Below are positions 32,915-42,128 of a stretch of 64,000 nucleotides of DNA, piece after piece (the first letter of the stretch is position 1; every line of letters starts with the position of its first letter). Source of the DNA: a virus; IMG/VR virus record IMGVR_UViG_3300042261_000588, positions 1-64,000 of that record. One strand, given 5' to 3'. Below the pieces are notes generated by a model. The model was not told the origin of the DNA and searched no databases. It saw only the letters and a list, made by a program, of their open reading frames with translations. The translations under genes and the position numbers were made by a program.

Positions 32915-35821
32915 ATGGCATTTAAGCTAATAACCCGTGTAGTCAAAAGTGGGGTAGTCTCGCTTGAGTATCTGCCATTAGCCCCTCTTACTGCTGGTTC
33001 CGCACACCCGCATTTGATGCCTGCGGTTGGTCCGTTATTTAAACATGGACATACATCTGCCATTGACCCTGCCATTCTTGTTCCAGAGCAATATGTGGAA
33101 GACCACGTTCACGATCTCGCAGGGTTCAAAAAACATACTCATCAGGTTGTTTTTGGTGATCATGTTGCCCATTCGCACGATAGCTCAGCCACAACGCATA
33201 AACACGAAGTTAGGTATGAGAGTAAGATTTACAAGTATTCTGTAACCCATATCACTGGTACAGATGAGCCAGTAGTTACCGAAGATGTTGGTGCGTCCGC
33301 TGCGTTTTACGTGCCTAAAGCAGACGGTGCATTATCAGCCGACACAACTTCTGAAACCATTGATGTTGCGTTGCGTGAGTGTCGAGACTTTGCCAACCCT
33401 ACAGTTGCTGAAAGTGAGCTAGACGGCGAGCAAACTGTAGATGGGACTACAGGCCCCTCTACAGCCCCTATTTACGCTAGGTATGAGATAGGTGATGCAG
33501 AGGTTAGTGCTGTTGGCACAGGGGGGCAATCTACCTCTTCTGATATGCACAAAGGGGTTATTGGAGCCTCACCGACAGTCAAGGTAACTACTGATGGGGA
33601 AAATAATAAGCTAGTTCAAGTGGATAGTGAGGGTAAGGTTGCCAGGTATTATGTCACTGGAGCCTATGATCCTGGGATAAATGCTTTATATACCAGATAT
33701 CTCGATACTAATATGTATGATGACCCAACGCATTCAAAAAGTATTGTAGTCTACCCTCATGTTATTAACATTTCGACCATTGTTAATGAGGGAGCTGATA
33801 CAAGCTACCTAAATGTATACTACAAAACCAGTTTAGATGATGTAGCTGGTGGTTATTCAAATTATCAGCATAACGATATTTTGACCGTAACAAACTCCAC
33901 GATTAATCCTCCGTCTGTGAACCTTGCTGGCAATTATGTAGTTACTGATGGCCATCTTGTTGAGTATGATACTTGGGCAGAAGGCGAGCTAGAAACTAAA
34001 ATACAGTTCGAGGATGGTACTGGTTTCGTGCTATCTCAGTATGATTATGGCACTGAAACTTATATTCCAAAATTCAAAAAAGTAACTACTGAATTTTGGA
34101 ACGCTACTGGAGAATATGTCGGTGTGGCTCCTGTTACTGGTTCTGTTATTGTTACCAGCACACCTATCACTGGTAATGTAAAGGCCAAATATGAGACGCC
34201 ACCTACCATAAAATATTCACAAGTTCAAGCGTTTAATCCTCTTCCGCACGAACACGATTTAACTGCTACACCAACTTTCTCCGACTTAACGCACGATCAT
34301 ATAGGAACTGCTGACTACATACATTCACATGGTGCATCTGTGCCAACCCATACGCACGAGTTTACCACTACTGTAGTTACTGACCACACACATAATGTAG
34401 AGATAACAGACCATTCGCACGAGCCTGTCCTTGCGGGTATATGGGATCACATTGATGTTTTGAGCAATGTTACGTTTGTCCGGGAGGATGAATTATCGCC
34501 TTGGGTTCTGGATAGCGTGGATACGGTTTCAGTACCATATCCAAGACCTACTGTTGGAGCGGAGGTAGCCGATGTTGAGTGGCCAGTTGGCAAGGCCGAG
34601 GACGTTGTGCTAGTAGTTGAATCCAGCGCACCACTCATTACTGCGGTAAACTTGACTTCCGCATTAGCGGTAGGAACTGGGGCGAATAGGTTTGTTACAG
34701 GTATATATACCATACCTGATATTCCCTACGAGTCAGACGCTTATGTGGCTGGTAGCCCGGAAGTAGCTTGGCAGGCTGTGGATAAAACTGTAGCTGCGAC
34801 GCATATTGGGGTTATTGGCGCAGTAGCAGGAACCGACGAGCAAAAGTCATTGGTAAGTCCGTATGACGAATTACACCAATTTTTGGCTAGAGAAGATGAT
34901 GGGGTTCTAGTCAGGGTTAAGTGTGGTAAATTGCCGTCTGGAGTAGCACATAGCCATACATACACAAACATAATCTACAATCTGCCTGATCATGGCCACG
35001 CCCTACGAGTTCATGGGCATACTGTAGAAGATTGGTATCTGCCATATAACCATACGCACGAACTGATATATGGTTATCCGCATACACATCCTGACTTAAC
35101 GGGTTTTGATACCTCAACACATACACACGGCAAAATTAGCTGTGATGATGGGAAACATACCCATGATGTTAATTTTAAGTTCTTAACAGCATGGCCTTAT
35201 GCAAGCGGGATTAAAAATGTGGTTGGTGACACATTTAATCTAATATGGTCAACCCACAATGTTTTATGCCCAGACCTGGCAAGCACTGATTTAACTGTTG
35301 AAACTGGTGTTGCCATAGTAGAAGAGGCGGACAGGTTTATTGGGCACGTTATAGTGAGTGGAACTATCAACCCTGATATGACAGGTAGTTACCAGACACA
35401 AGGTGACTCGTTACAGTATTGGCACGATGGATATTTAACTCCCCCAACTGCGTATTATATGCTAGTTGGTGTACCTGACGTTAGGTGGGGGCTACTATCT
35501 CCGCCTGATAGGGTTTTTGAAAAAGCATGGGATGCCGGCAATCCAGTTGGCACATACACTCCAACTGAAGGGACGGGAACTCCAGTTGTTAGTCTATACG
35601 ACGGTATGTCCATTGTCAGCGTATCTAACTCTAACGTGGCGTCTATTAACCCGTATTTTGCTACAGCTACATTAAGCGGGTACACAACAGTATCCGACGA
35701 TCCATTGTACTCTGGTTCTGCTGACCCGCACCCAGTTGAAGCCATAATGTATGCAGAAGGCGGGGCTGTGTCAGTAACTATGTCCGGGGTAGTTGCTGAT
35801 AAAATGCATTCAGGGATTTAG
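32915..35821 (+). CDS. Large His-rich tail fibre, 968 aa
   Basis: The sequence is studded with HxH motifs (HTHEF, DHTHN, DHSHE, HSHTY, DHGHA, VHGHT, NHTHE, PHTHP, THTHG, KHTHD) clustered at about residues 30-110, 445-510 and 665-750. In known long tail fibres such as T4 gp37, HxH motifs from three chains coordinate metal ions along the fibre axis. A trimeric metal-stabilised fibre is therefore likely. Codon use is more AT-rich than neighbours, suggesting exchange. It is the last large tail gene. Confidence 0.75.
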   Translation: MAFKLITRVVKSGVVSLEYLPLAPLTAGSAHPHLMPAVGPLFKHGHTSAIDPAILVPEQYVEDHVHDLAGFKKHTHQVVFGDHVAHSHDSSATTHKHEVRYESKIYKYSVTHITGTDEPVVTEDVGASAAFYVPKADGALSADTTSETIDVALRECRDFANPTVAESELDGEQTVDGTTGPSTAPIYARYEIGDAEVSAVGTGGQSTSSDMHKGVIGASPTVKVTTDGENNKLVQVDSEGKVARYYVTGAYDPGINALYTRYLDTNMYDDPTHSKSIVVYPHVINISTIVNEGADTSYLNVYYKTSLDDVAGGYSNYQHNDILTVTNSTINPPSVNLAGNYVVTDGHLVEYDTWAEGELETKIQFEDGTGFVLSQYDYGTETYIPKFKKVTTEFWNATGEYVGVAPVTGSVIVTSTPITGNVKAKYETPPTIKYSQVQAFNPLPHEHDLTATPTFSDLTHDHIGTADYIHSHGASVPTHTHEFTTTVVTDHTHNVEITDHSHEPVLAGIWDHIDVLSNVTFVREDELSPWVLDSVDTVSVPYPRPTVGAEVADVEWPVGKAEDVVLVVESSAPLITAVNLTSALAVGTGANRFVTGIYTIPDIPYESDAYVAGSPEVAWQAVDKTVAATHIGVIGAVAGTDEQKSLVSPYDELHQFLAREDDGVLVRVKCGKLPSGVAHSHTYTNIIYNLPDHGHALRVHGHTVEDWYLPYNHTHELIYGYPHTHPDLTGFDTSTHTHGKISCDDGKHTHDVNFKFLTAWPYASGIKNVVGDTFNLIWSTHNVLCPDLASTDLTVETGVAIVEEADRFIGHVIVSGTINPDMTGSYQTQGDSLQYWHDGYLTPPTAYYMLVGVPDVRWGLLSPPDRVFEKAWDAGNPVGTYTPTEGTGTPVVSLYDGMSIVSVSNSNVASINPYFATATLSGYTTVSDDPLYSGSADPHPVEAIMYAEGGAVSVTMSGVVADKMHSGI

Positions 35822-35851
35822 TTTACTATGAAATGAGTTTTGGAGTTCGAC

Positions 35852-35989
35852 GTGTATAATTGTTTAAAGCATGGTGAGTGTTCATTGAAGTTGAAAGTTC
35901 GGGATATGAGTATTTGTTCTTGTAGTGATTACAAAGAAGTGGTGAAGTCTTTAAGCGTGAGGATTATTTATGCCAATTGTGCTTTATGA
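35852..35989 (+). CDS. Small Cys-rich protein, 45 aa, GTG start
   Basis: GTG 35852 has GGAG 6 nt upstream. The product MYNCLKHGECSLKLK followed by VRDMSICSCSDYKE has a C-x5-C then C-x-C arrangement that could bind zinc. It overlaps the next gene by 20 nt. Function unknown. Confidence 0.5.
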   Translation: MYNCLKHGECSLKLKVRDMSICSCSDYKEVVKSLSVRIIYANCAL

Positions 35990-36461
35990 TGCGAGTCAGT
36001 TACATCCGGACGACCTGAATGGGATACTGGAGTCCGAGACGCAGTTATGCGGTATTGTGAACAATTATCCCGTAAGGAGATCAGCCGTGCCTTTTGAACC
36101 GATGGACATTTATGCAAATGACGACAGGACACTCAGAGTCTATGTCAAGACACCCGATCTGAATATCGTGAATCTGACCGGGGCACAGGGGCTTCTAACC
36201 GTCAAAACGGACAAGGATGCCACATCTGCAGTCATCACTAAAACGACCGCTTCCGAAACACAAGGAGAGATTGGATCAGCAGATCAGGGAGAGATGTTTT
36301 TCTATCTCGTGCCTACTGATACGGCATCGTTACCCATTCGCCAATATGTCTATGATGTTAAGGTGACATTATCTACTGGTAAAAAATATACCGTATTGGA
36401 GGGTGTCATCAACTTGATCGCTCCAGTCGGATTACATGGTGTCATCAATGAAGCCGGATAA
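35970..36461 (+). CDS. Baseplate-upper-protein-like, 163 aa
   Basis: Residues about 45-150 (DRTLRVYVKTPDLNIVNLTG; DKDATSAVITKTTAS; FYLVPTDTASLPIRQYVYDV) resemble BppU-type phage baseplate domains that handle ligand and fibre attachment. It is the last apparent structural gene and precedes a strong promoter-like site. Confidence 0.55.
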   Translation: MPIVLYDASQLHPDDLNGILESETQLCGIVNNYPVRRSAVPFEPMDIYANDDRTLRVYVKTPDLNIVNLTGAQGLLTVKTDKDATSAVITKTTASETQGEIGSADQGEMFFYLVPTDTASLPIRQYVYDVKVTLSTGKKYTVLEGVINLIAPVGLHGVINEAG

Positions 36462-36463
36462 TC

Positions 36464-36493
36464 CTGCAAGCTCGGATCAATTCTGAGTATAAT
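36464..36493 (+). promoter_or_regulatory. Sigma-70-like promoter before the SNF2 helicase
   Basis: CTGCAA at 36464-36469 and TATAAT at 36488-36493 are 18 nt apart within GAGTATAATAGGG. The same GAGTATAATARGG box is found at 41066 and 54833, again before replication genes. Spacing and -35 type resemble the promoter at 1511. Confidence 0.5.
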
Positions 36494-36516
36494 AGGGGAG
36501 CAGCGCAGGAGGTCTT

Positions 36517-39360
36517 GTGGCTTTTTTGAGTGTTGATTCAACAAATTCTTTGGTCGTATATGACGCTTACAATCATAGAGCCGTCATTGGCGATCTTGGT
36601 GGATACTGGGATGCCGATAAAAAGGCATGGGTAATCGTATTCACAATTGCCAATCTAGAAGGACTCTTGGATGCCATTCCTGATATTTCTGTGTCTGAAG
36701 ACCTGTCGAATAAGGTCAAGGAGCAGATGGAGAAGGAGGCTAAGCTCGAAAAACTAAGGGCTATGTCGAAGCAGGATGTTCCAGTGAGTCTTCGCATTCC
36801 TGGTATGAAGTTGCCATTGTATAACTATCAGAGGCTTGGGGTTATGTATGCGGCAACGAATCGGGTTGGACTGCTTCTAGCGGACGAAATGGGACTTGGC
36901 AAAGCCGAAGTTGTTGATAATCAAGTATTTACAACTACAGGACGCCGCAGGATAGGGAGCTTGAAGATTGGAGATAATGTAATAGGGAAAGACGGAAAAC
37001 CCCATTGTGTTGTTGGCGTTTATCCACAGGGGATGCAAGATATTTATCGGGTTTGGTTCAATGATGGGTTTTACCTAGATGTTGGACCAGAACACCTGTG
37101 GGAAGTAAGGTCAAACAACCAACACAACAAAAAAAGAACATCGAAGGGTGTTGTGTTATCGATGAGTCAACTTCTTGACAAGAATGGAGTTTCAAATAGG
37201 GTTGGCGAGGGACACAACAGAGATAAGGTATATGAGTTCAAGACATATTACAAGAAGTCTAACGGCGACAACAGTTGGGTAATACCAATGGTTGATGTTA
37301 TTGATTTTGAAAAAAAAGAAGTTTTGATGGACTCGTATCTTCTGGGAGTGTGGCTTGGAGATGGGCATATCTGTAAGAACGGGCATGTAATATTGAGAAT
37401 GCTAAAGACGGACTTGGAAGATATGCCTATTGGCGGGAAGACCCTATCCGGTAAGCGACCACATGTGCAATCTGTTTCGTTTGACATGTATAAAAAAGAG
37501 TTGGTCAATCTTGGTTTAAACGGAAAGAGAGCTTGGGAAAAGTTCATACCTGTCGACTATAAATACAATTCTGAAGAAGTAAGACTTGGAATCATTCAGG
37601 GGTTGATGGATACAAATGGTCATGCGGCAGATGGTGAGACCGAGTTTTCGACCAGTTCCAAGCAGTTGTGTGACGATGTGGTTGAGATTGTTCAAACGCT
37701 TGGCGGTATTGCAAGAGTGAGGACGAAAATACCGACATATTGGCATAAGGGAGTAAAGAAGACGGGAAGGACATCGTATAGGGTCAACATCAAGTTGCCT
37801 TCTGGTGTTGTTCCGTTTCGTCTATCTAGAAAGATTGCGGACTATGACATGTGCCGTAAGTATGCCCCTGAGCGATATATTTGTAATATTGAAAAACTCG
37901 CAGAAAAGAAAGAAACGGTTTGCATCTCAGTCGATGCGCCTGATAATCTTTATGTCACGGAACATTGTATTGTCACTCATAATACCCTCCAGGCTATCGG
38001 AACATCTCTATTCCTGAAGGCTTATGCTGGAGCCACAAAGGCACTCATTGTCACTCCGGCTTCACTCAAATTCAACTGGCCGTTGGAGATAGAAAAGTTT
38101 ACGGATGAGAAGTATGTAGTAATTGATGGAACACCCGAGGAGCGTGTCGCTCAATGGCTTCGTGAGGATGTGTTCTTTTACGTGGTCAACTTCGAGTTGT
38201 TGTTGGAGGACTTGTTCGGAGGTAGAAAGTTTAGAGAAAAGAAGGGTGAGTCAGACGAGGATAAGGAGAAAAGGCTTGCTAGGCATGAGAAGATTTCTGT
38301 TAAGGCTAAACAGAGGAGAGGAATACTAGACAGAGTTCGTAATAGAGTATGGGATATTATTGCAGTTGATGAGGCGCAGGCGATCCGACATCATTCTTCG
38401 AGCAGGACTAGGAATTTGAAGGAGTTGAAGGCCAAGTGTAGGATGGCTCTTACGGGAACTCCGATGGATGGAAGGCTTGAGGAGTTGCACAGTCTGATGC
38501 AGTTCGTGGCTCCTGGATTGCTCATGTCAAAGACTAGGTTCTTTCAACGGTATGTCGAGACCGACTTCTGGGGCAGGGTTACGGGATACAAGTGCATCGG
38601 CGAAGTATCACAGAAGATTCAGCCGTTCTTTCTTAGAAGGCTCAAGAAAGATGTGTTGAAGGATTTGCCTGACAAGGTTTATCACAACCGTATTGTTTCG
38701 ATGGATGCCAGTGAGCATAAAATTTATAAGTCTATTGCAGAGCAGGGGCATGAGGCGACAGAAGACGCTCTTGCCGTTGTTGCATTGATCAGGTGTAAAC
38801 AGTTCTGCAATTTGCCTAAGATGGTTGATCCTTCATGTACGACGAGTTCCAAGCTGGATGAATTCAAAGATGTAGTCGACGAGGTTGTGCTTCAAAATGG
38901 ACACAAGGCATTGATATTCAGCCAGTATAAGGAGATGCTGGATGTCATTGTGTCGGAATTGGAAAAGATGGGTATCAAGTATCTCAGAATTGACGGGGAT
39001 ACGCCTACAATACAGCGTGCTTCTATGCAGAAGCAGTTTAATGAGGATAAAGCTATTGACGTGATGGTTGGAACTGAGGCAATGTCTACTGGATTGAACT
39101 TCCAGTCTGCGGATTATGTCATCAACTATGATGATAACTGGTCTCCATCTATTATGGCTCAGCGTGAAGACAGAGCGCATCGGAATGGGCAGAGGAATGT
39201 GGTGACTATCGTGAACTTTATATGCCAAGACACAATCGAAGAGAGAATTCGTGGAGTAATCTATGCAAAGAGTCGAATGTCATCACAAGTTCTTGGTGAC
39301 GAGACTGAAGAACATATCCTGAAAAGATTGGGTCCTAAAGATTTGGCCAAACTATTGTGA
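36517..39360 (+). CDS. SNF2-family DNA helicase/translocase with intein (precursor 947 aa)
   Basis: GTG 36517 follows AGGAGG. After removal of residues 130-489 (intein) the mature protein is 587 aa. Motifs are Walker A DEMGLGK-T (split by the intein), DEAQ at 618-621, LTGTPMDGRLEE, and the C-lobe GLNFQSADYVINYD followed by AQREDRAHRNGQ. These define an SNF2-type dsDNA translocase; phage members act in replication restart or recombination. N-terminal 100 residues are a short regulatory region. First gene of the replication block, with a promoter directly upstream. Confidence 0.92.
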   Translation: MAFLSVDSTNSLVVYDAYNHRAVIGDLGGYWDADKKAWVIVFTIANLEGLLDAIPDISVSEDLSNKVKEQMEKEAKLEKLRAMSKQDVPVSLRIPGMKLPLYNYQRLGVMYAATNRVGLLLADEMGLGKAEVVDNQVFTTTGRRRIGSLKIGDNVIGKDGKPHCVVGVYPQGMQDIYRVWFNDGFYLDVGPEHLWEVRSNNQHNKKRTSKGVVLSMSQLLDKNGVSNRVGEGHNRDKVYEFKTYYKKSNGDNSWVIPMVDVIDFEKKEVLMDSYLLGVWLGDGHICKNGHVILRMLKTDLEDMPIGGKTLSGKRPHVQSVSFDMYKKELVNLGLNGKRAWEKFIPVDYKYNSEEVRLGIIQGLMDTNGHAADGETEFSTSSKQLCDDVVEIVQTLGGIARVRTKIPTYWHKGVKKTGRTSYRVNIKLPSGVVPFRLSRKIADYDMCRKYAPERYICNIEKLAEKKETVCISVDAPDNLYVTEHCIVTHNTLQAIGTSLFLKAYAGATKALIVTPASLKFNWPLEIEKFTDEKYVVIDGTPEERVAQWLREDVFFYVVNFELLLEDLFGGRKFREKKGESDEDKEKRLARHEKISVKAKQRRGILDRVRNRVWDIIAVDEAQAIRHHSSSRTRNLKELKAKCRMALTGTPMDGRLEELHSLMQFVAPGLLMSKTRFFQRYVETDFWGRVTGYKCIGEVSQKIQPFFLRRLKKDVLKDLPDKVYHNRIVSMDASEHKIYKSIAEQGHEATEDALAVVALIRCKQFCNLPKMVDPSCTTSSKLDEFKDVVDEVVLQNGHKALIFSQYKEMLDVIVSELEKMGIKYLRIDGDTPTIQRASMQKQFNEDKAIDVMVGTEAMSTGLNFQSADYVINYDDNWSPSIMAQREDRAHRNGQRNVVTIVNFICQDTIEERIRGVIYAKSRMSSQVLGDETEEHILKRLGPKDLAKLL
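36904..37983 (+). mobile_element. Probable Class 3 intein with LAGLIDADG endonuclease (360 aa)
   Basis: Inserted between Lys and Thr of the Walker A motif (GLGK-TLQAIG). First residue Ala, not Cys or Ser, and +1 residue Thr. The W-C-T triad expected of Class 3 inteins is present: Trp66 (GPEHLWEV, block B), Cys340 (TVCISV, block F) and Thr358 (VTHN, block G), with terminal HN. Homing endonuclease motifs are YLLGVWLGDG (block C) and IIQGLMDTNG (block E); the usual acidic residue in block E is Asn, so the nuclease may be impaired. In Class 3 inteins, the block F Cys starts splicing. Confidence 0.9.
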
Positions 39361-39368
39361 GGTAATCA

Positions 39369-41072
39369 ATGTCGAGTTTTCATGATACGGTAGACCTGGA
39401 ACGGGCATTTCTTAAAGCTGTTACGAGCAGCATCATCATGGCTCGTTCTTATATTCATCAAGGTCGTGAGGAAATGTTTACCTCCGATCCCCGGAAGTTC
39501 ATCTTTGTTTTAGCAACGATGTCTTTAAATGATGCCAATTCTCTTTTGACTCGGCAGGTCTATGAATACGAGGTGAGATCAAGAGCAATTGACGAGGCAG
39601 ATTTCATTGGTGAGTGGAACATGATAGATGGTGTGTCGTCAGCCGATTCGCCAGAAGCTCTCTTGGCAAAGATTCGGGATGCTGATACGGGTCGTAAAGC
39701 ATTGAGGTTGTCAGAAGACGCCATTGATATGTTGTCGAAGGGCAGGATCAAAGAAGCTGTAGCATTTTTGAAGCGAGAAGCGATGATGATCGGTGGTAGT
39801 GATAAGGGGGATCGCCCTATGCTGCCACTATCAGACATGACACTTAGAATAAATCTGTATAAGGATCGTCTGGAGCATCCTGAAAAATATCAAGGACTGA
39901 AGATTGGATTTCCGACATTTGACAAATTTACTGGAGGATTGTTCCCCGGTGAGTTGACATTGATTGCGGGCGTTACGGGTCTTGGTAAGTCGACGCTTTG
40001 TCGTGCTATCGCCAGAAATATTGTTACTCTAAATGGTGCAAAAAATGTACTTCATGTTGCCAACGAGGAATATCTAGAGCAGGTTCAATATAAGTATGAT
40101 GCTTTGTTTATGGGTTTTTCATATTCCGACTTCAAGCAGGCGAGACTTAGTGAAGATGCGTTGGATCGTTGGCAGAAATTCATGCAGAAGGAAATGAAGG
40201 AATCTGGAGCCGGACAGATTTTTGTCAAGGAAGTTCCGGCATTTACGGATGTGTCTTTGGTCGAACAGCAATTCCGTATTCTGGAGAATCGTGGAATACC
40301 TATTCATGCTATCGTTATTGACCATCTCCCGCATGTGAAGCCGATAGAAGAGGCATGGGGTGAGAATGATGAGAGATTCAAGGCTGCCGTAGATTGTAAA
40401 GAGTTGGCTCGTGCGTTGAGAGTCCCTGTTGTAACTCCGACGCAGGCAGCCACAGAGGTTGAAAAGAAGCAGACGGCTGGTAAAAGAGCAGGCAAACTGG
40501 ATGTGTATGGCTCCAAGGGGCAGGTTCATGTCGCCAATACCTTTCTCATTATCACATATAGGGGCACGGACGATACTCAACAGGATTTGGAAGATTATCT
40601 TCGTGATGTCTATTGGTTGTGTGATGCTAAGAAAAATCGTGATGGACCACCGTTTTACTTTATGGCTAAACATAGGGTCAGGGATGGCTTTGTGGAGGAA
40701 ATCGTAGACCCTAGTAAGAAACCTCATAAAGAAGCCGCAGACGGGGTAAATTCAGCATTAGCGGAGGCAGAGGGCAATGATAAGGCTCCTACGGCTACTG
40801 CCTTGCCAGCGGCTTCTAATGCCCCTTCTAATCTCAATACGGGGCTACGAGACGCTCAGATGGCTTTTGTGGAGGCTATAGAGGGCAATCTTGAGGGAGA
40901 GGATGAGGTTCCAGCAGTTTCCGGTTTAGAGTCTCAGGGTATCGATTCGATCTTGTCAGAGGCGGCTGGAGAGGTGATGGGAGATATAAATCCTCCGATT
41001 CAAGAACCCGATGCTCCAAAATCAATGAGAGATAAAATTCGTGCCGCAAAGATTCCAATTCCGGGAGTATAA
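39369..41072 (+). CDS. DnaB-like replicative helicase, 567 aa
   Basis: Hexameric helicase that unwinds the fork. A short N-terminal domain (1-150) precedes the RecA-fold core: Walker A GVTGLGKS at 201-208, HAIVIDHLPHV as Walker B region (about 315-325) and arginine-rich KHRVRDG near 435. The linker segment GLKIGFPTFDKFTGGLFPGEL is typical. The C-terminal 130 residues are acidic and disordered. GAGGT precedes the start. Located next to SNF2 helicase and primase genes. Confidence 0.88.
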   Translation: MSSFHDTVDLERAFLKAVTSSIIMARSYIHQGREEMFTSDPRKFIFVLATMSLNDANSLLTRQVYEYEVRSRAIDEADFIGEWNMIDGVSSADSPEALLAKIRDADTGRKALRLSEDAIDMLSKGRIKEAVAFLKREAMMIGGSDKGDRPMLPLSDMTLRINLYKDRLEHPEKYQGLKIGFPTFDKFTGGLFPGELTLIAGVTGLGKSTLCRAIARNIVTLNGAKNVLHVANEEYLEQVQYKYDALFMGFSYSDFKQARLSEDALDRWQKFMQKEMKESGAGQIFVKEVPAFTDVSLVEQQFRILENRGIPIHAIVIDHLPHVKPIEEAWGENDERFKAAVDCKELARALRVPVVTPTQAATEVEKKQTAGKRAGKLDVYGSKGQVHVANTFLIITYRGTDDTQQDLEDYLRDVYWLCDAKKNRDGPPFYFMAKHRVRDGFVEEIVDPSKKPHKEAADGVNSALAEAEGNDKAPTATALPAASNAPSNLNTGLRDAQMAFVEAIEGNLEGEDEVPAVSGLESQGIDSILSEAAGEVMGDINPPIQEPDAPKSMRDKIRAAKIPIPGV

Positions 41073-41073
41073 T
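41045..41073 (+). promoter_or_regulatory. Sigma-70-like promoter before the OB-HD gene
   Basis: CGCAAA at 41045-41050 and TATAAT at 41068-41073 are 17 nt apart, within GGAGTATAATAGG. It overlaps the end of the helicase gene and shares its box with 36488 and 54835. Confidence 0.4.
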
Positions 41074-41126
41074 AGGCAAAGAAGGAATGCTATTGGGGCA
41101 ATCCGGTAACAATTAGGAGAATGGGC

Positions 41127-42128
41127 ATGACACAGGCAGTTGAACACGCATTGATTCGGCATCAGGAGATCGGAACGTCATTTGAAGGAGTTTATTATGT
41201 CGAGAGTGCGTTCGTTAAGCAGACGGTTCAGAAGAAGGATTTCACGGACCTCATGTTGCGGGACAGGTCTGGGGCACGGAATGTCAAATATTGGGGTCGG
41301 GTCGACGGAGTGGGAAAGGGTGATTACGTCTTCATCGCCGCCAACGTCGAAGAATACCAGAGCCATCCCAGTATCATCGCAAAGAATATCGAGAAAGCGG
41401 ATGTGCCGGAAGACTTGTCTCCGTTTATTCCCGTTTATGATGAGAATGGAGCGAGTGATAACGCTTCCCGCTTTGACTCGATCCGGGCAGAACTCGCTGA
41501 TATCGAGACAGTTACTGGCAATCAAACAGCAGGATTGATTGTTGATGAGGTTTACAAAAACTCAACATTTTTCTCCAAATTTATCGTATCACCGGGGAGT
41601 GGGCGTTCGCATTACGGTCGTCAAGGCGGATTGCTGGCGAATACCGTTCGTGTGGCTGCGGCAAGTCTTTTAGGAGCAGATTCCTATGGACTGGATGAGC
41701 AGGAGAAGGCAGTACTTCTGGCTTCGGCATTGCTCTCCCGGATCGGTGCAATTGAGGCGTTTGAGTTTCAGGATTGTATGCCCGTTGTGACGAAGAAGGG
41801 AATGCTTCTCGGGATCAACAATCTGACCATGAGCCGTATTTCGTCAGCTCTCAAGCGTGTCGTGTCTACTCTGAGCAAGGAAGGTAAGGCGGTAGACAAT
41901 GAAATTGTGATTCGGATTCTTCATGCGGTCACATCCCATGACGGGGTTTGCGTGAAGCCGATGACGAAAGAGGCGATGGTCCTGAATGCGGCTTTCAAGA
42001 CTGATGCCGAGATCGTGGATGCGATGGACTTCATTGCCGCCGACTTGAACAAGACGGAAGAGTTCACTGCATGGGACCCGTCAATGGGTCGCAAGTATTA
42101 CACTGGCAGCGTAAAGAGTGTTGAGTGA
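41127..42128 (+). CDS. YhaM-like OB-HD protein, possible 3'-5' exonuclease, 333 aa
   Basis: AGGAGA fits ATG 41127 better than 41121. The N-terminal OB fold (FEGVYYVESAFVKQT; DFTDLMLRDRSGARNVKYWG) and a C-terminal HD-type domain match YhaM architecture. HD hallmarks are partly kept: GRSHYGRQGGLLANTVRVA (family HHAY-GGLLEHT) and LHAVTSHDGV (family SHHG). Loss of the second His in the first motif and LANT for LEHT may weaken metal binding. In bacteria YhaM degrades RNA and ssDNA 3'-5'. It could act with the Ro60-like protein, a link that is speculative. Confidence 0.65.
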   Translation: MTQAVEHALIRHQEIGTSFEGVYYVESAFVKQTVQKKDFTDLMLRDRSGARNVKYWGRVDGVGKGDYVFIAANVEEYQSHPSIIAKNIEKADVPEDLSPFIPVYDENGASDNASRFDSIRAELADIETVTGNQTAGLIVDEVYKNSTFFSKFIVSPGSGRSHYGRQGGLLANTVRVAAASLLGADSYGLDEQEKAVLLASALLSRIGAIEAFEFQDCMPVVTKKGMLLGINNLTMSRISSALKRVVSTLSKEGKAVDNEIVIRILHAVTSHDGVCVKPMTKEAMVLNAAFKTDAEIVDAMDFIAADLNKTEEFTAWDPSMGRKYYTGSVKSVE

